From Pseudonocardia sp. CNS-139 (lineage in GTDB: Bacteria; Actinomycetota; Actinomycetes; Mycobacteriales; Pseudonocardiaceae): DNA of 64,000 nt. Shown piece after piece: positions 56,794 to 64,000 of this stretch. A model generated the notes under the pieces. The model made no database searches and was not told the DNA's origin. It was given only the letters and a program-made list of their open reading frames with translations. The stretch covers positions 32,467 through 96,466 of the forward strand of contig MKJX01000055.1 of NCBI GenBank assembly GCA_001942415.1, in the 5' to 3' direction. Each line of letters opens with the position of its first letter. Position 1 is the stretch's first letter. A program made the translations under genes and the position numbers.

Positions 56794-57531
56794 GTGCCTG
56801 ATGACGTGCTGGAACAGCGAGTGCCCTGCGCCGGGGCGCCGGGGCGGGTGGCCCTGGTCGTGCTGGCCAAGGCGCCCGAGCCGGGCCGGGTGAAGACCCG
56901 CCTCTGCCCGCCCGCGGTGGCCGCCGAGGCGGCCGACATCGCCGCCGCGGCGCTCTTGGACACGCTCGCCGCCGTCCGCGCGACGCCCGGCGGGCGCCCG
57001 GTGCTCGCGCTGGCCGGGCGGCTGCCCGCCGCGGCGCGCGCGGACGAGCTCGCCGCCGCGGTCCGGGACGTGCCGGTCGTCGCCCAGCGCGGGACGGACC
57101 TGGGCGCGCGGATCGCGGCCGCGCACGCCGACGCCGGCCTCGTCGCGCCCGGCCTGCCGACGCTCCAGATCGGCATGGACACCCCGCAGGTCGACGCCCG
57201 CCTGCTCGCCCGGTGCGCCGACGCCCTCCTGGCCCCGCCGGCGCCGGACGCCGTGCTGGGCCCGGCGGCCGACGGCGGCTGGTGGGCGCTGGGCCTGCGC
57301 GACCCGGGCTGCGCGCGGGTGATCGCGGAGGTCCCGACGTCGCGGCCGGACACCGGACGGCGGACGCTTGAGGCGCTGCGTTCCGCGGGGCTGCGGGTCG
57401 CGCTGCTCCCGACGCTGCGCGACGTCGACACGGCGGCGGACGCGGTGGCCGTGAGCCGCGCCGCGCCGGGCACCCGGTTCGCGGCCGCGGTGCACGCCGT
57501 GCCCGCGCTGTGCCGGGACACCGAGCGTTGA
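56794..57531 (+). CDS. DUF2064 (TIGR04282-type) glycosyltransferase-fold protein
   Basis: A 245-residue protein of the GT-A-like DUF2064 family: VALVVLAKAPEPGRVKTRLCPP (donor-site GR.KTRL), GTDLGARIAAAHADA, LQIGMDTPQVDARLLARCADALL and DGGWWALGLRDPG. Family members are annotated as CofC-like or arsenosugar-related transferases; the real donor is unknown. The GTG at 56794 was chosen by GACGAT 6 bases before it. It starts a run of four linked plus-strand genes. Confidence 0.85.
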   Translation: MPDDVLEQRVPCAGAPGRVALVVLAKAPEPGRVKTRLCPPAVAAEAADIAAAALLDTLAAVRATPGGRPVLALAGRLPAAARADELAAAVRDVPVVAQRGTDLGARIAAAHADAGLVAPGLPTLQIGMDTPQVDARLLARCADALLAPPAPDAVLGPAADGGWWALGLRDPGCARVIAEVPTSRPDTGRRTLEALRSAGLRVALLPTLRDVDTAADAVAVSRAAPGTRFAAAVHAVPALCRDTER

Positions 57532-57536
57532 TCTCG

Positions 57537-58220
57537 ATGCCGACCTCGATGCCGACCTCGGTGTTCGACCCGGCGCTCGCGGGGGCCGCCGCCCGTCTCG
57601 TCCGCGCGGACGGGGTGGAGCTGGACCTCGCGGTGCAGCGCTGGCACGCGCCGGCCGGCGGCGAGGACGATTGGCTCCTCGACCGCTGCGCCGGGCCGGC
57701 GATCGACCTGGGCTGCGGGCCCGGCCGGCTGGTGGCGGCGTTGACCCGGCGCGGCGTGCGCGCGCTCGGCGTGGACGTCTCGCGGGTGGCGCACGAGCAG
57801 TGCCGGCGCCGCGGGGTGCCGATGGTGCGGCGGGACGTGTTCGCCCGGCTCCCGGACGAGGGCCGGTGGCAGCACGTGCTGCTGGCCGACGGCAACATCG
57901 GCATCGGCGGCGACCCGCTGCGGCTGCTGCGGCGGGCCGCGCAGCTGGTCCGGCCCGGCGGCACGGTGCTCGTCGAGGCCGACGGCCGCCCGCACGTCTA
58001 CTGGTGCGGGACGGTGTGGCTGCACACCGGTGCGGGCGCGGGCACGCCGGTGCCGTGGGCGGGCGCCGGGGTGGCGGCGCTGGCCCGGATCGCGGCGGCG
58101 GCCGGGCTGCGGGCGAGCGCGGTGTACCGGGGCGGGCGCACGTTCGTCGAGCTGCGGCGGTCCTTACCGTCCGCGAACGCCCCGGCCCGGCGGCCGTCGC
58201 GGCCGTCGCGTCCCGCCTAG
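57537..58220 (+). CDS. Class I SAM-dependent methyltransferase
   Basis: A 227-residue methyltransferase: IDLGCGPGRLVAALTRRGVRALGVDVSRVA (motif I and acidic loop), DVFARLPDEGRWQHVLLADGNIGIGGDP and RPGGTVLVEADG. The ATG at 57537 was taken although a TTG at 57528 overlaps the upstream stop. It ends where the epimerase promoter begins (TAGCCT). It belongs to the same cluster as the DUF2064 and epimerase genes. Confidence 0.85.
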   Translation: MPTSMPTSVFDPALAGAAARLVRADGVELDLAVQRWHAPAGGEDDWLLDRCAGPAIDLGCGPGRLVAALTRRGVRALGVDVSRVAHEQCRRRGVPMVRRDVFARLPDEGRWQHVLLADGNIGIGGDPLRLLRRAAQLVRPGGTVLVEADGRPHVYWCGTVWLHTGAGAGTPVPWAGAGVAALARIAAAAGLRASAVYRGGRTFVELRRSLPSANAPARRPSRPSRPA

Positions 58221-58223
58221 CCT
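58218..58223 (+). promoter_or_regulatory. -10 box TAGCCT of leaderless epimerase
   Basis: TAGCCT, which contains the stop codon of the methyltransferase gene, ends 7 bases before the GTG at 58230. Confidence 0.45.
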
Positions 58224-58229
58224 GCCGGC

Positions 58230-59285
58230 GTGCGCATTCTGGTCACCGGCGGTGCCGGGTTCGTCGGGTCCCACGTGGCGGACCGGCTGGCCGCGGACGG
58301 CCACGAGGGCGCTCGACGCCCTGCTGCCCCAGGCCCACGGGTCCGGCCGGCCCGCGTGGACCGCCGGGCACCCGTTCGTCCACGGCGACGTGCGCGACCC
58401 CGAGGCGCTCGCCGGGGCGTTGCGCGGGGCCGACGCGGTCTGCCACCAGGCGGCGATGGTCGGCCACGGCGTCGACGCCTCCGACGCGCCCGCGTACGCC
58501 GCGCACAACGACCTGGGCACGGCCGTGCTGCTGGCCGCCATGCACGCGGCCGGGGTGGCCGGCTGGTGCTGGCCGGTTCCATGGTCGTCTACGGGGAGGG
58601 CCGCTACGACTGCGCCGAGCACGGCACGGTCCGGCCGGCGCCACGGCGGGCGGCCGACCTCGGCGCCGGCCGCTTCGAGCCGCGGTGCCCGCGGTGCGGG
58701 CGCGATCTCGCCCCGGGGCTGGTGGCCGAGGACGCCCCGCTGGAGCCGCGGTCGACGTACGCGGCGACGAAGCTCGCGCAGGAGCACCTCGCCGCGGCGT
58801 GGGCGCGCCAGACCGGCGGCACGGTGTGGGCGCTGCGCTACCACAACGTGTACGGGCCGCGGATGCCGCGCGACACCCCGTACGCCGGCGTCGCGTCGGT
58901 GTTCCGCTCGGCCCTGGAGCGCGGCACGGCGCCGCGGGTGCTGGAGGACGGGCGGCAGCGACGCGACTTCGTCCACGTCGGCGACGTCGCGGAGGCGAAC
59001 GCGCTCGCGCTCGGGCGCGACCCGGAGCCGGGCACCTGCGTGCCGGTCAACGTCTGCTCCGGTGAGCCGCACACCGTCGGGGAGCTGGCGGCCGCGCTCG
59101 CCGCCGCGATGGACGGGCCGGCGCCGGTCGTGGTGGGCGGCAGCCGCCCCGGCGACGTCCGGCACGTCACGGCCGACCCCGCGCGGGCCCGTGACCTGCT
59201 CGGGTTCCGAGCCCGGACGGCGTTCGCCGACGGGGTCGCGGCGTTCGCGACCGCACCGCTGCGCGCGCCGGCGGCGGTCGGCTGA
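58230..59285 (+). CDS. NAD-dependent epimerase/dehydratase with a Cys insertion (two frame slips)
   Basis: About 351 residues of the extended SDR type: [21 protein letters not shown] (NAD site), [29 protein letters not shown], active-site [13 protein letters not shown] (YxxxK) and VYGPRM, with [18 protein letters not shown] near the C-terminus. Unusually, a segment between strands 5 and 6 contains YDCAEHGTV ... [10 protein letters not shown], a small zinc-ribbon-like insert. Slips near 58306 (extra G) and 58560 (missing base). It probably makes or modifies a nucleotide sugar. Confidence 0.88.
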   Translation: MRILVTGGAGFVGSHVADRLAADGHEGARRPAAPGPRVRPARVDRRAPVRPRRRARPRGARRGVARGRRGLPPGGDGRPRRRRLRRARVRRAQRPGHGRAAGRHARGRGGRLVLAGSMVVYGEGRYDCAEHGTVRPAPRRAADLGAGRFEPRCPRCGRDLAPGLVAEDAPLEPRSTYAATKLAQEHLAAAWARQTGGTVWALRYHNVYGPRMPRDTPYAGVASVFRSALERGTAPRVLEDGRQRRDFVHVGDVAEANALALGRDPEPGTCVPVNVCSGEPHTVGELAAALAAAMDGPAPVVVGGSRPGDVRHVTADPARARDLLGFRARTAFADGVAAFATAPLRAPAAVG

Positions 59286-59293
59286 GCAGGCGC

Positions 59294-60312
59294 TCAGTCG
59301 GCGACGGCGGCGAGCGGCAGGTCCACCTCGAACCGGCAGCCCGGCCCGTGGTTGTAGGCGCGGATCCCGCCGTCGTGCGCCTCGACGAGGCCGCGCGCGA
59401 TCGCGAGGCCGAGCCCGCCGCCGGCGTCCCCGCCGGGCGTGCGGGCCGCCGCGCCGCGGAAGGCCACGTCGAACACCCGCTCCAGGTCGGCGTCCGGGAT
59501 GCCGCCGCACTCGTCGTCCACCCGCAGGTGCGCCCGCCCGTCGCGGACGTCCGCGGCGACGACCACCGTGCCGTCGGGCGGGGTGTGCCGGATGGCGTTG
59601 GAGAGCAGGTTGCGCACGACGCGGGCCAGCTCCGGGTCGCTGCCGCGCACCACCGGCCAGGCGCAGCCGCCGTCGGCGCGCACCGCGACGCCCTTGCGCG
59701 CGGCGGCGACCCCCTCGGCGGCGACGGCCTCCGACACGACGTCGTGCAGCGGCACCGTCGAGAACGTGAGCCGCAGGCGCCGGACGTGATGCGCGAGAGC
59801 TGGAACAGGTCCTCCACCATGCCCGCCAGCCGCACGGTCTCCCCGCGGATGCGGCGCGCGTACTCGGCGACGTCGTCCGCCTCGGACACCACGCCGTCGG
59901 CCAGCGCCTCGCTCATCGCGCGGATCCCGGCGAGCGGGGTGCGCAGGTCGTGGCTGATCCAGGCGACGAGCTGGCGGCGGGCGGCCTCCGCGGCCCGTTC
60001 GGCCTCGCGCGCCTCGTGCAGCCACATGACGTCGCGGGCGATGCCGCGCCCGAGCATCATCGCCGCGGGCACGGTGACGGCCGCGACGACGGCGCACACG
60101 ACCACGGCCCCGGCCAGCTGCGGGGTGTACATGAACCCGCTCACGCCGATCACGCCCGCGAGCGCGGCGAGCACCGGGACCAGCGCCAGCACGATCACCG
60201 CGGCGGTGATCGAACGGCGCCGCATCCGGTGCAGCAGCACCGCGCCGAGCAGGGCGACCGGCACCGAGCACGCCACCGCGACCGGGACGGCGGCCAGCAG
60301 CTGCGCGATCAC
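59294..60312 (-). CDS. Sensor histidine kinase (one frame slip)
   Basis: About 339 residues. Two membrane segments are near residues 5-26 and 38-90 (with a short loop), the phosphoacceptor His is H121 in [14 protein letters not shown], and the ATPase domain has N-box [15 protein letters not shown] and G-box [24 protein letters not shown]. The C-terminal half follows a slip near 59778. It overlaps the response regulator gene by GTGA; its signal is unknown. Confidence 0.9.
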
Positions 60313-61061
60313 GGGCCGCCCTGCCCCTCGACCGCGCTCTGCCCCTCGACCGCGACGCCGTCGTAGCGGTAGCCCACGCCCCAGACCGTCGCGACCCGCA
60401 CGGGCCGCGTCGGGTCGGGCTCGATCTTCTCCCGCAGCCGCCGGACGTGCACGGTGACGGTCGACTGGTCGCCGAAGTCCCAGCCCCACACCCGTTCCAG
60501 CAGCTCGGGGCGGGTGAACACCTGTCCGGGGCGGCGCACCAGGAAGGCGAGCAGGTCGAACTCGCGCACGGTCAGCGCGAGCTCCCGCCCGGCGAGCGTC
60601 GCCCGCCGGCCCGGGACGTCGACCCGGAGGTCGCCGTCGACCACCGGTTCCAGGCCGACGTCGCGGGCCGGCAGCTCCCGGGCCCGGCGCAGCACCGACG
60701 CCACCCGCAGCACCAGCTCCCGCGGGCTGAACGGCTTGGTCACGTAGTCGTCGGCGCCCAGCTCCAGGCCCAGCACCCGGTCCTCCTCCTCGCCGAGCGC
60801 GGTGAGCACGACGATCGGCAGCCCGTCGGGGCGCCCGCGCAGCCGCCGGCAGACCTCCAGCCCCCCGAGCCGGGGCAGCATCAGGTCGAGCACCACGACG
60901 TCCGGGCGCCGCGCCGCCACGGCCTGCAGCGCCCGCTCGCCGTCCCCGGCCACGTCCACGCGGTACCCGGCGCGGTCGAGGTAGCGGGTCACGACGTCGC
61001 GCACCGTGACGTCGTCGTCGACCACCAGCACCAGCGGGCGGTCCGTTGTCGCAGCTCCCAC
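60309..61061 (-). CDS. OmpR/PhoB family response regulator
   Basis: A 250-residue regulator: receiver with phosphoacceptor D59 ([13 protein letters not shown]) and Lys in [14 protein letters not shown], then a winged helix ([51 protein letters not shown]). The C-terminus has a small repeat ([10 protein letters not shown]). Paired with the histidine kinase downstream. TAGCCT lies 9 bases before the GTG. It diverges from the GT2 gene, a possible target. Confidence 0.93.
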   Translation of the reverse strand: MGAATTDRPLVLVVDDDVTVRDVVTRYLDRAGYRVDVAGDGERALQAVAARRPDVVVLDLMLPRLGGLEVCRRLRGRPDGLPIVVLTALGEEEDRVLGLELGADDYVTKPFSPRELVLRVASVLRRARELPARDVGLEPVVDGDLRVDVPGRRATLAGRELALTVREFDLLAFLVRRPGQVFTRPELLERVWGWDFGDQSTVTVHVRRLREKIEPDPTRPVRVATVWGVGYRYDGVAVEGQSAVEGQGGP

Positions 61062-61166
61062 GGGGTCCGAGGCTAGCGATCGGGCGGTCGCGTGCGGCCC
61101 GACGTCACCGGACCGTAAGCGCGAGCGCCGGTCCGGCCGGGCCGTGGCCTCCTAGCGTCCCGGGCC

Positions 61167-61820
61167 ATGGACCCGTTCGACCCGGTGGAGGTCGTCCTTC
61201 CCTGCCTGGACGAGGCCGCGGCGCTGCCCGGGGTGCTCGCCGCGCTCCCGCCCGGCTTCCGCCCGCTCGTCGTGGACAACGGCTCGACCGACGGCACCGC
61301 CGAGGTCGCGGCCGCGCTCGGCGCCACCGTCGTGCCCGAGCCGCGCCGCGGCTACGGCGCCGCCGTGCACGCCGGGCTGCTCGCGGCGACCGCGGACGTC
61401 GTCGCGGTGCTCGACGCCGACGGCTCGGTCGACCCGGCGGTGCTGGAGCCGATGGCCGCCCGGCTGTGCGGCACCGACCTCGTGGCCGGGCGGCGCATCC
61501 CGACCGGACGGCGGGCCTGGCCCTGGCACGCGCAGGCCGGTAACGCCGCGGTCGCCGCCCTGCTGCGCCGCCGCGGGGTGCCGGTGCACGACATCGCGCC
61601 CGTGCGGGTGGCCCGCCGCACCGACCTGCTGGAGCTGGGCGTCACCGACCGGGCGTTCGGCTACCCGCTCGAACTGCTGCTGCGGGCCGGGGCGGCCGGC
61701 TGGCGCATCGCCGAGGTCGACGTCGCCTACCGGCCCCGGGCCGGCGGCCGGTCGAAGGTCTCCGGGTCGGTGCGCGGCACCCTGCGCGCGGCCCGGGACA
61801 TGGCGGCGGTGCTGACGTGA
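61167..61820 (+). CDS. Family 2 glycosyltransferase
   Basis: A 217-residue GT-A enzyme: VEVVLPCLDEAAALPGVLAALPPGFRPLVVDNGSTDGT (donor binding), VLDADGSVDPAVLE (DxD-like), and RRTDLLELGVTDRAFGYPLELLLRAGAAGW. This DPM1/PpgL-like type transfers a sugar onto a polyprenyl or protein acceptor. TAGCGT lies 9 bases upstream of the ATG. Coupled (GTGA) to the molybdoenzyme gene, as in other actinobacterial clusters of this kind. Confidence 0.9.
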   Translation: MDPFDPVEVVLPCLDEAAALPGVLAALPPGFRPLVVDNGSTDGTAEVAAALGATVVPEPRRGYGAAVHAGLLAATADVVAVLDADGSVDPAVLEPMAARLCGTDLVAGRRIPTGRRAWPWHAQAGNAAVAALLRRRGVPVHDIAPVRVARRTDLLELGVTDRAFGYPLELLLRAGAAGWRIAEVDVAYRPRAGGRSKVSGSVRGTLRAARDMAAVLT

Positions 61821-63118
61821 GGCCCGATCCGGAGGAGTACGGGTTCCCGGCGCCGCTGTGGCGGGCGGTCGCGCGCCTGCGCCCGCCGCTCCCGCGCTGG
61901 CGCAGCCCGCTGCGCGGCCCGTGGCTCACGTCGGTGCTGGGGCTGGTGCTGCTGGCCGGGCTGCCGGTCGTGATCGTCACCGGGCTGCTCAGCTACGTCG
62001 CCTACGGCCCGCAGCTGGGCGGGGCGATCCCGGGCGACGTCGGCGTGCTGCACCTGCCGGTCTTCGACTGGCCCACCCGGCCGTCGTGGCTCTACCGGCT
62101 CACGCAGGGCCTGCACGTCGGGCTCGGGCTGGTGCTGGTGCCGGTGGTGCTCGCGAAGCTGTGGTCGGTGATCCCGAAGCTCTTCGCGTGGCCGCCGGTG
62201 CGCTCGTTCGCCCACGCCGCGGAGCGGCTCACCCTGCTGCTGCTGGTCGGCAGCATCCTGTTCGAGATCGTGACCGGTGTCCTCAACATCCAGTACGACT
62301 ACGTGTTCGGGTTCAGCTTCTACGCCGCGCACTACGCCGGGGCCTGGGTGTTCGTCGGCGCGTTCGCCGCGCACGTGGCGCTCAAGCTGCCGCACGCGCT
62401 GCGCGGCGCCCGCTCCCGTTCGCTGCGCCGCGAGCTGCGCACCCCGCTCGCCGCGACCGTCCCCGAGCCGGACGACGGCTCCGGCCTGGTCGCCGAGCAC
62501 CCCGCCGCCCCGACGATGAGCCGCCGCGGCGTGCTCGCGCTCGTCGGCGGCGGGATGCTGCTGGTCGCCGGCCTGACCGCCGGCCAGACGCTCGGGGACG
62601 CCGTCCGGGGCACCGCGTTTCTGCTGCCCCGCGGGCGCACCACCGCCGGTGCCGACGGCGGCCCGAACGACTTCCCCGTGAACAAGACCTTCGCCACCAG
62701 CCGCATCCCGGCCGCGGCCGTCGGATCCGGCTGGCGCCTGGAGCTGGCCGGCGCCGGCACCCGGACGCTCGACCGGGCCGCGCTGGCCGCGCTGGAACAG
62801 CACACGGCCCGGCTGCCGATCGCGTGCGTCGAGGGCTGGTCGACCGTGCAGACCTGGTCGGGGGTCCGGCTGCGCGACCTCGCCGCGCTCGCCGGCGTCC
62901 CCGAACCGGCGTCGGCGGTGGTGCGCTCGCTGGAGGACGGCGCGCAGGCGGCGCTCACCGCCGGGCAGGTCCTCGACCCGGACGCGCTGCTGGCCCTGCG
63001 GGTGAACGGCGCCGACCTGGCCCCCGACCACGGGTTCCCGGCGCGCATCGTCGTGCCCGCGCTGCCGGGCGTGCACTGCACGAAGTGGGTGCGCATGATC
63101 GAGTTCCGGAGCGTGTGA
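61817..63118 (+). CDS. Membrane-anchored sulfite oxidase-like molybdoenzyme
   Basis: A 433-residue protein. Residues 35-190 have four helices (WLTSVLGLVLLAGLPVVIVTGLLSYVAYG, LVPVVLAKLWSVIPKLF, LLLLVGSILFEIVTGVLNIQYDYVFGF, AHYAGAWVFVGAFAAHVAL), like a b561-type haem domain with candidate His ligands in LHVG, FAHA and AHYA. After a linker with MSRRGVLALVGGGML comes a molybdopterin-binding domain: the ligand Cys is in LPIACVEGWSTVQTWSGVRL, and HGFPARIVVPALPGVHCTKWV is a typical dimer end. It oxidises or reduces an unknown substrate outside the membrane. Confidence 0.88.
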   Translation: MRPDPEEYGFPAPLWRAVARLRPPLPRWRSPLRGPWLTSVLGLVLLAGLPVVIVTGLLSYVAYGPQLGGAIPGDVGVLHLPVFDWPTRPSWLYRLTQGLHVGLGLVLVPVVLAKLWSVIPKLFAWPPVRSFAHAAERLTLLLLVGSILFEIVTGVLNIQYDYVFGFSFYAAHYAGAWVFVGAFAAHVALKLPHALRGARSRSLRRELRTPLAATVPEPDDGSGLVAEHPAAPTMSRRGVLALVGGGMLLVAGLTAGQTLGDAVRGTAFLLPRGRTTAGADGGPNDFPVNKTFATSRIPAAAVGSGWRLELAGAGTRTLDRAALAALEQHTARLPIACVEGWSTVQTWSGVRLRDLAALAGVPEPASAVVRSLEDGAQAALTAGQVLDPDALLALRVNGADLAPDHGFPARIVVPALPGVHCTKWVRMIEFRSV

Positions 63119-63648
63119 TGCGACGACTGCGTCGTACCTACGGGGCCGGGATCGGCCACCTGCTCGCCGTGCTGGGCTGCCTCGCCCTCGCGGCCGGCGC
63201 CGTGGCGATCGTCGCGGGCGACCCGGTGTGGCCGGTGATGCTCGCCTGGTTCCTCGCCGCCGTCCTGCTGCACGACCTCGTGCTCTTCCCGCTGTACGCG
63301 GCGGGCGACCGGCTGCTGACCGCGGCGACCCGGCGCCCGCGGGTGCCCGTCGTCAACCACGTGCGGGTGCCGCTGCTGGGTGCCGGGCTGACGTTCCTGC
63401 TGTTCCTGCCCGGCATCGTCGGGCAGGGCGAACCGGCGCTGCGGGCGGCGTCGGGCCTGGACACCGGGCCGGTCGCCGGGCGGTGGCTGCTGCTGGTCGC
63501 CGCCATGGCCGCCGTCTCCGCGCTCGTGTACCTGGTGCGCGTGCTGGCCGCCCGCCGCCGCTCACCAGACCGTGAGCAGCAGGTGGTTCACGGCGAGGGC
63601 GAGCACCGCCTGGCCGGCGAGCCAGAACCCGGCCCGCCGCCGCGGTAG
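63118..63648 (+). CDS. Integral membrane protein (4 helices), unknown
   Basis: A 176-residue protein coupled (TGATG overlap) to the molybdoenzyme gene. Helices: GIGHLLAVLGCLALAAGAVAIVA, VMLAWFLAAVLLHDLVLFPLYAAGD, PLLGAGLTFLLFLPGIVGQG, and RWLLLVAAMAAVSALVYLVRVLAA. It may complete the haem or quinone interaction of its partner. Its C-terminus overlaps the convergent membrane-protein gene; a slip would end it at 63575 instead. Confidence 0.7.
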   Translation: MRRLRRTYGAGIGHLLAVLGCLALAAGAVAIVAGDPVWPVMLAWFLAAVLLHDLVLFPLYAAGDRLLTAATRRPRVPVVNHVRVPLLGAGLTFLLFLPGIVGQGEPALRAASGLDTGPVAGRWLLLVAAMAAVSALVYLVRVLAARRRSPDREQQVVHGEGEHRLAGEPEPGPPPR

Positions 63649-64000
63649 CAGCGCGCACGGCACGACCAGCCACACCACGAACGGCAGCCAGATCCGTTCC
63701 ACCTCGGCCTTCGACATCCCCGACAGGTCGGCCAGCACGATCGCCGCGAGCGCCGCCGCCGTCAGCAGCGCGGCGCCGGCCGGCAGCAGCCGGGGCCGGA
63801 ACCGGCTCAGCCCGGCGACCACGGCCGGCCCGGCGGCGAACGCCACCGCCGCGAGGTTCGCCCACACGAAGTACCAGTACGGCCGGGTCCGCGCGATGCT
63901 CGCCGCCGTAGATGACCCGCACGTCCGGCGAAGCCGGTGAACCCGACGGCCGGCCCGGCGGCGAACGCCACCGCCGCGAGGTTCGCCCACACGAAGTACC
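63562..64000 (-). CDS. Polytopic membrane protein, C-terminal part (5' end outside the window)
   Basis: The visible C-terminal residues show several helices (WANLAAVAFAAGPAVVAGL, LLTAAALAAIVLADLSGMSKAEVERIWLPFVVWLVVPCALLPRR, FWLAGQAVLALAVNHLLLTVW). GMSKAEVERIWLPF and the ending resemble actinobacterial GT-C-associated membrane proteins often found with GT2/molybdoenzyme clusters. The frame slips near 63898 and is disrupted by the 125-base-offset repeat at the window end, so the upstream part cannot be read reliably. Confidence 0.55.
   Translation of the reverse strand, partial: VLRVGEPRGGGVRRRAGRRVHRLRRTCGSSTAASIARTRPYWYFVWANLAAVAFAAGPAVVAGLSRFRPRLLPAGAALLTAAALAAIVLADLSGMSKAEVERIWLPFVVWLVVPCALLPRRRAGFWLAGQAVLALAVNHLLLTVW
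63821..63875. repeat. 55-base direct repeat, left copy
   Basis: The 55 bases from 63821 to 63875 recur exactly at 63946-64000, 125 bases downstream. They lie inside the membrane-protein gene and, with a 125-base offset, shift the frame. Confidence 0.8.
63946..64000. repeat. 55-base direct repeat, right copy (runs off the window)
   Basis: Exact copy of 63821-63875 reaching the last base of the window; its full length is unknown. Confidence 0.8.

Noticed and set aside
1..64000. CRISPR arrays, tRNA or rRNA genes, insertion sequences, prophage genes
   Set aside because: No spaced short-repeat array, no cloverleaf or rRNA-like segment, and no transposase, integrase or phage structural gene was seen.

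Overview
The window is very GC-rich, densely packed, and actinobacterial in style: many GTG starts, GTGA/ATGA stop-start overlaps, leaderless genes with a TANNNT box 6-8 bases before the start codon, a CoaE-GrpB fusion, F420-type oxidoreductase genes, a LexA SOS box and XRE/DUF574 gene sets. A member of the Pseudonocardiaceae (Pseudonocardia-like) is the best guess from gene content; no 16S rRNA or tRNA gene is present to confirm it. A caveat applies throughout: about 40 otherwise intact genes, including the essential rpsA and coaE, carry single-base frame slips, mostly in G/C runs. These look like indel errors of the assembly rather than real decay, so genes are annotated across the slips.

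Layout. 1-15.6 kb is core-like: the end of a livF-type ATPase gene, a hotdog thioesterase, a BtrH/DUF4872 protein, a methyltransferase, rpsA with a strong terminator, a lipoprotein, coaE, a sigma factor coupled to a single-pass Pro/Thr-rich membrane protein, a DUF402 protein, uvrB, a GT87 mannosyltransferase, YjbR, VOC, and a LysR/EamA divergent pair. 15.6-21.2 kb holds a candidate conflict locus: a giant TPR-CHAT protease diverging, from a symmetric promoter, from a small Cys-containing protein coupled to a membrane protein. 21.2-30.1 kb holds TetR plus a small membrane protein, an ABC permease with an unusual peptidase-TM-ATPase fusion, a LigD-type polymerase domain, a phosphoesterase, FKBP and an MFS pump. 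30.1-34.3 kb holds a tandem pair of XRE/TPR regulators, a third XRE gene and a DUF574 methyltransferase, with a shared dyad operator.

34.3-39.3 kb carries an M48 protease, an S9 peptidase, lipoproteins and a SOS-boxed DUF222 remnant. 39.3-46.8 kb is a catabolic-looking cluster: GntR and a Cache sensor on one strand, and on the other a Fe-S oxidoreductase, FAD oxidase, small unknown protein, F420-type (LLM) oxidoreductase and aldehyde dehydrogenase. 46.8-55.9 kb is the most novel part. A GbsR/MarR-like regulator sits beside a dyad (TTCAG-N6-CTGAA) that recurs at a second promoter 2.6 kb away. Both promoters, and that of nhaA, are followed by the same conserved RNA element ahead of a CocE-type hydrolase, nhaA, and a two-glycosyltransferase/hydrolase operon. 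Tiny single-pass membrane peptides lie in between. 55.9-64 kb has a purine nucleoside phosphorylase, then a conserved-looking set (DUF2064 protein, methyltransferase, epimerase, two-component system, GT2, sulfite-oxidase-like membrane molybdoenzyme, membrane proteins). The window ends inside a 55-base repeated segment.
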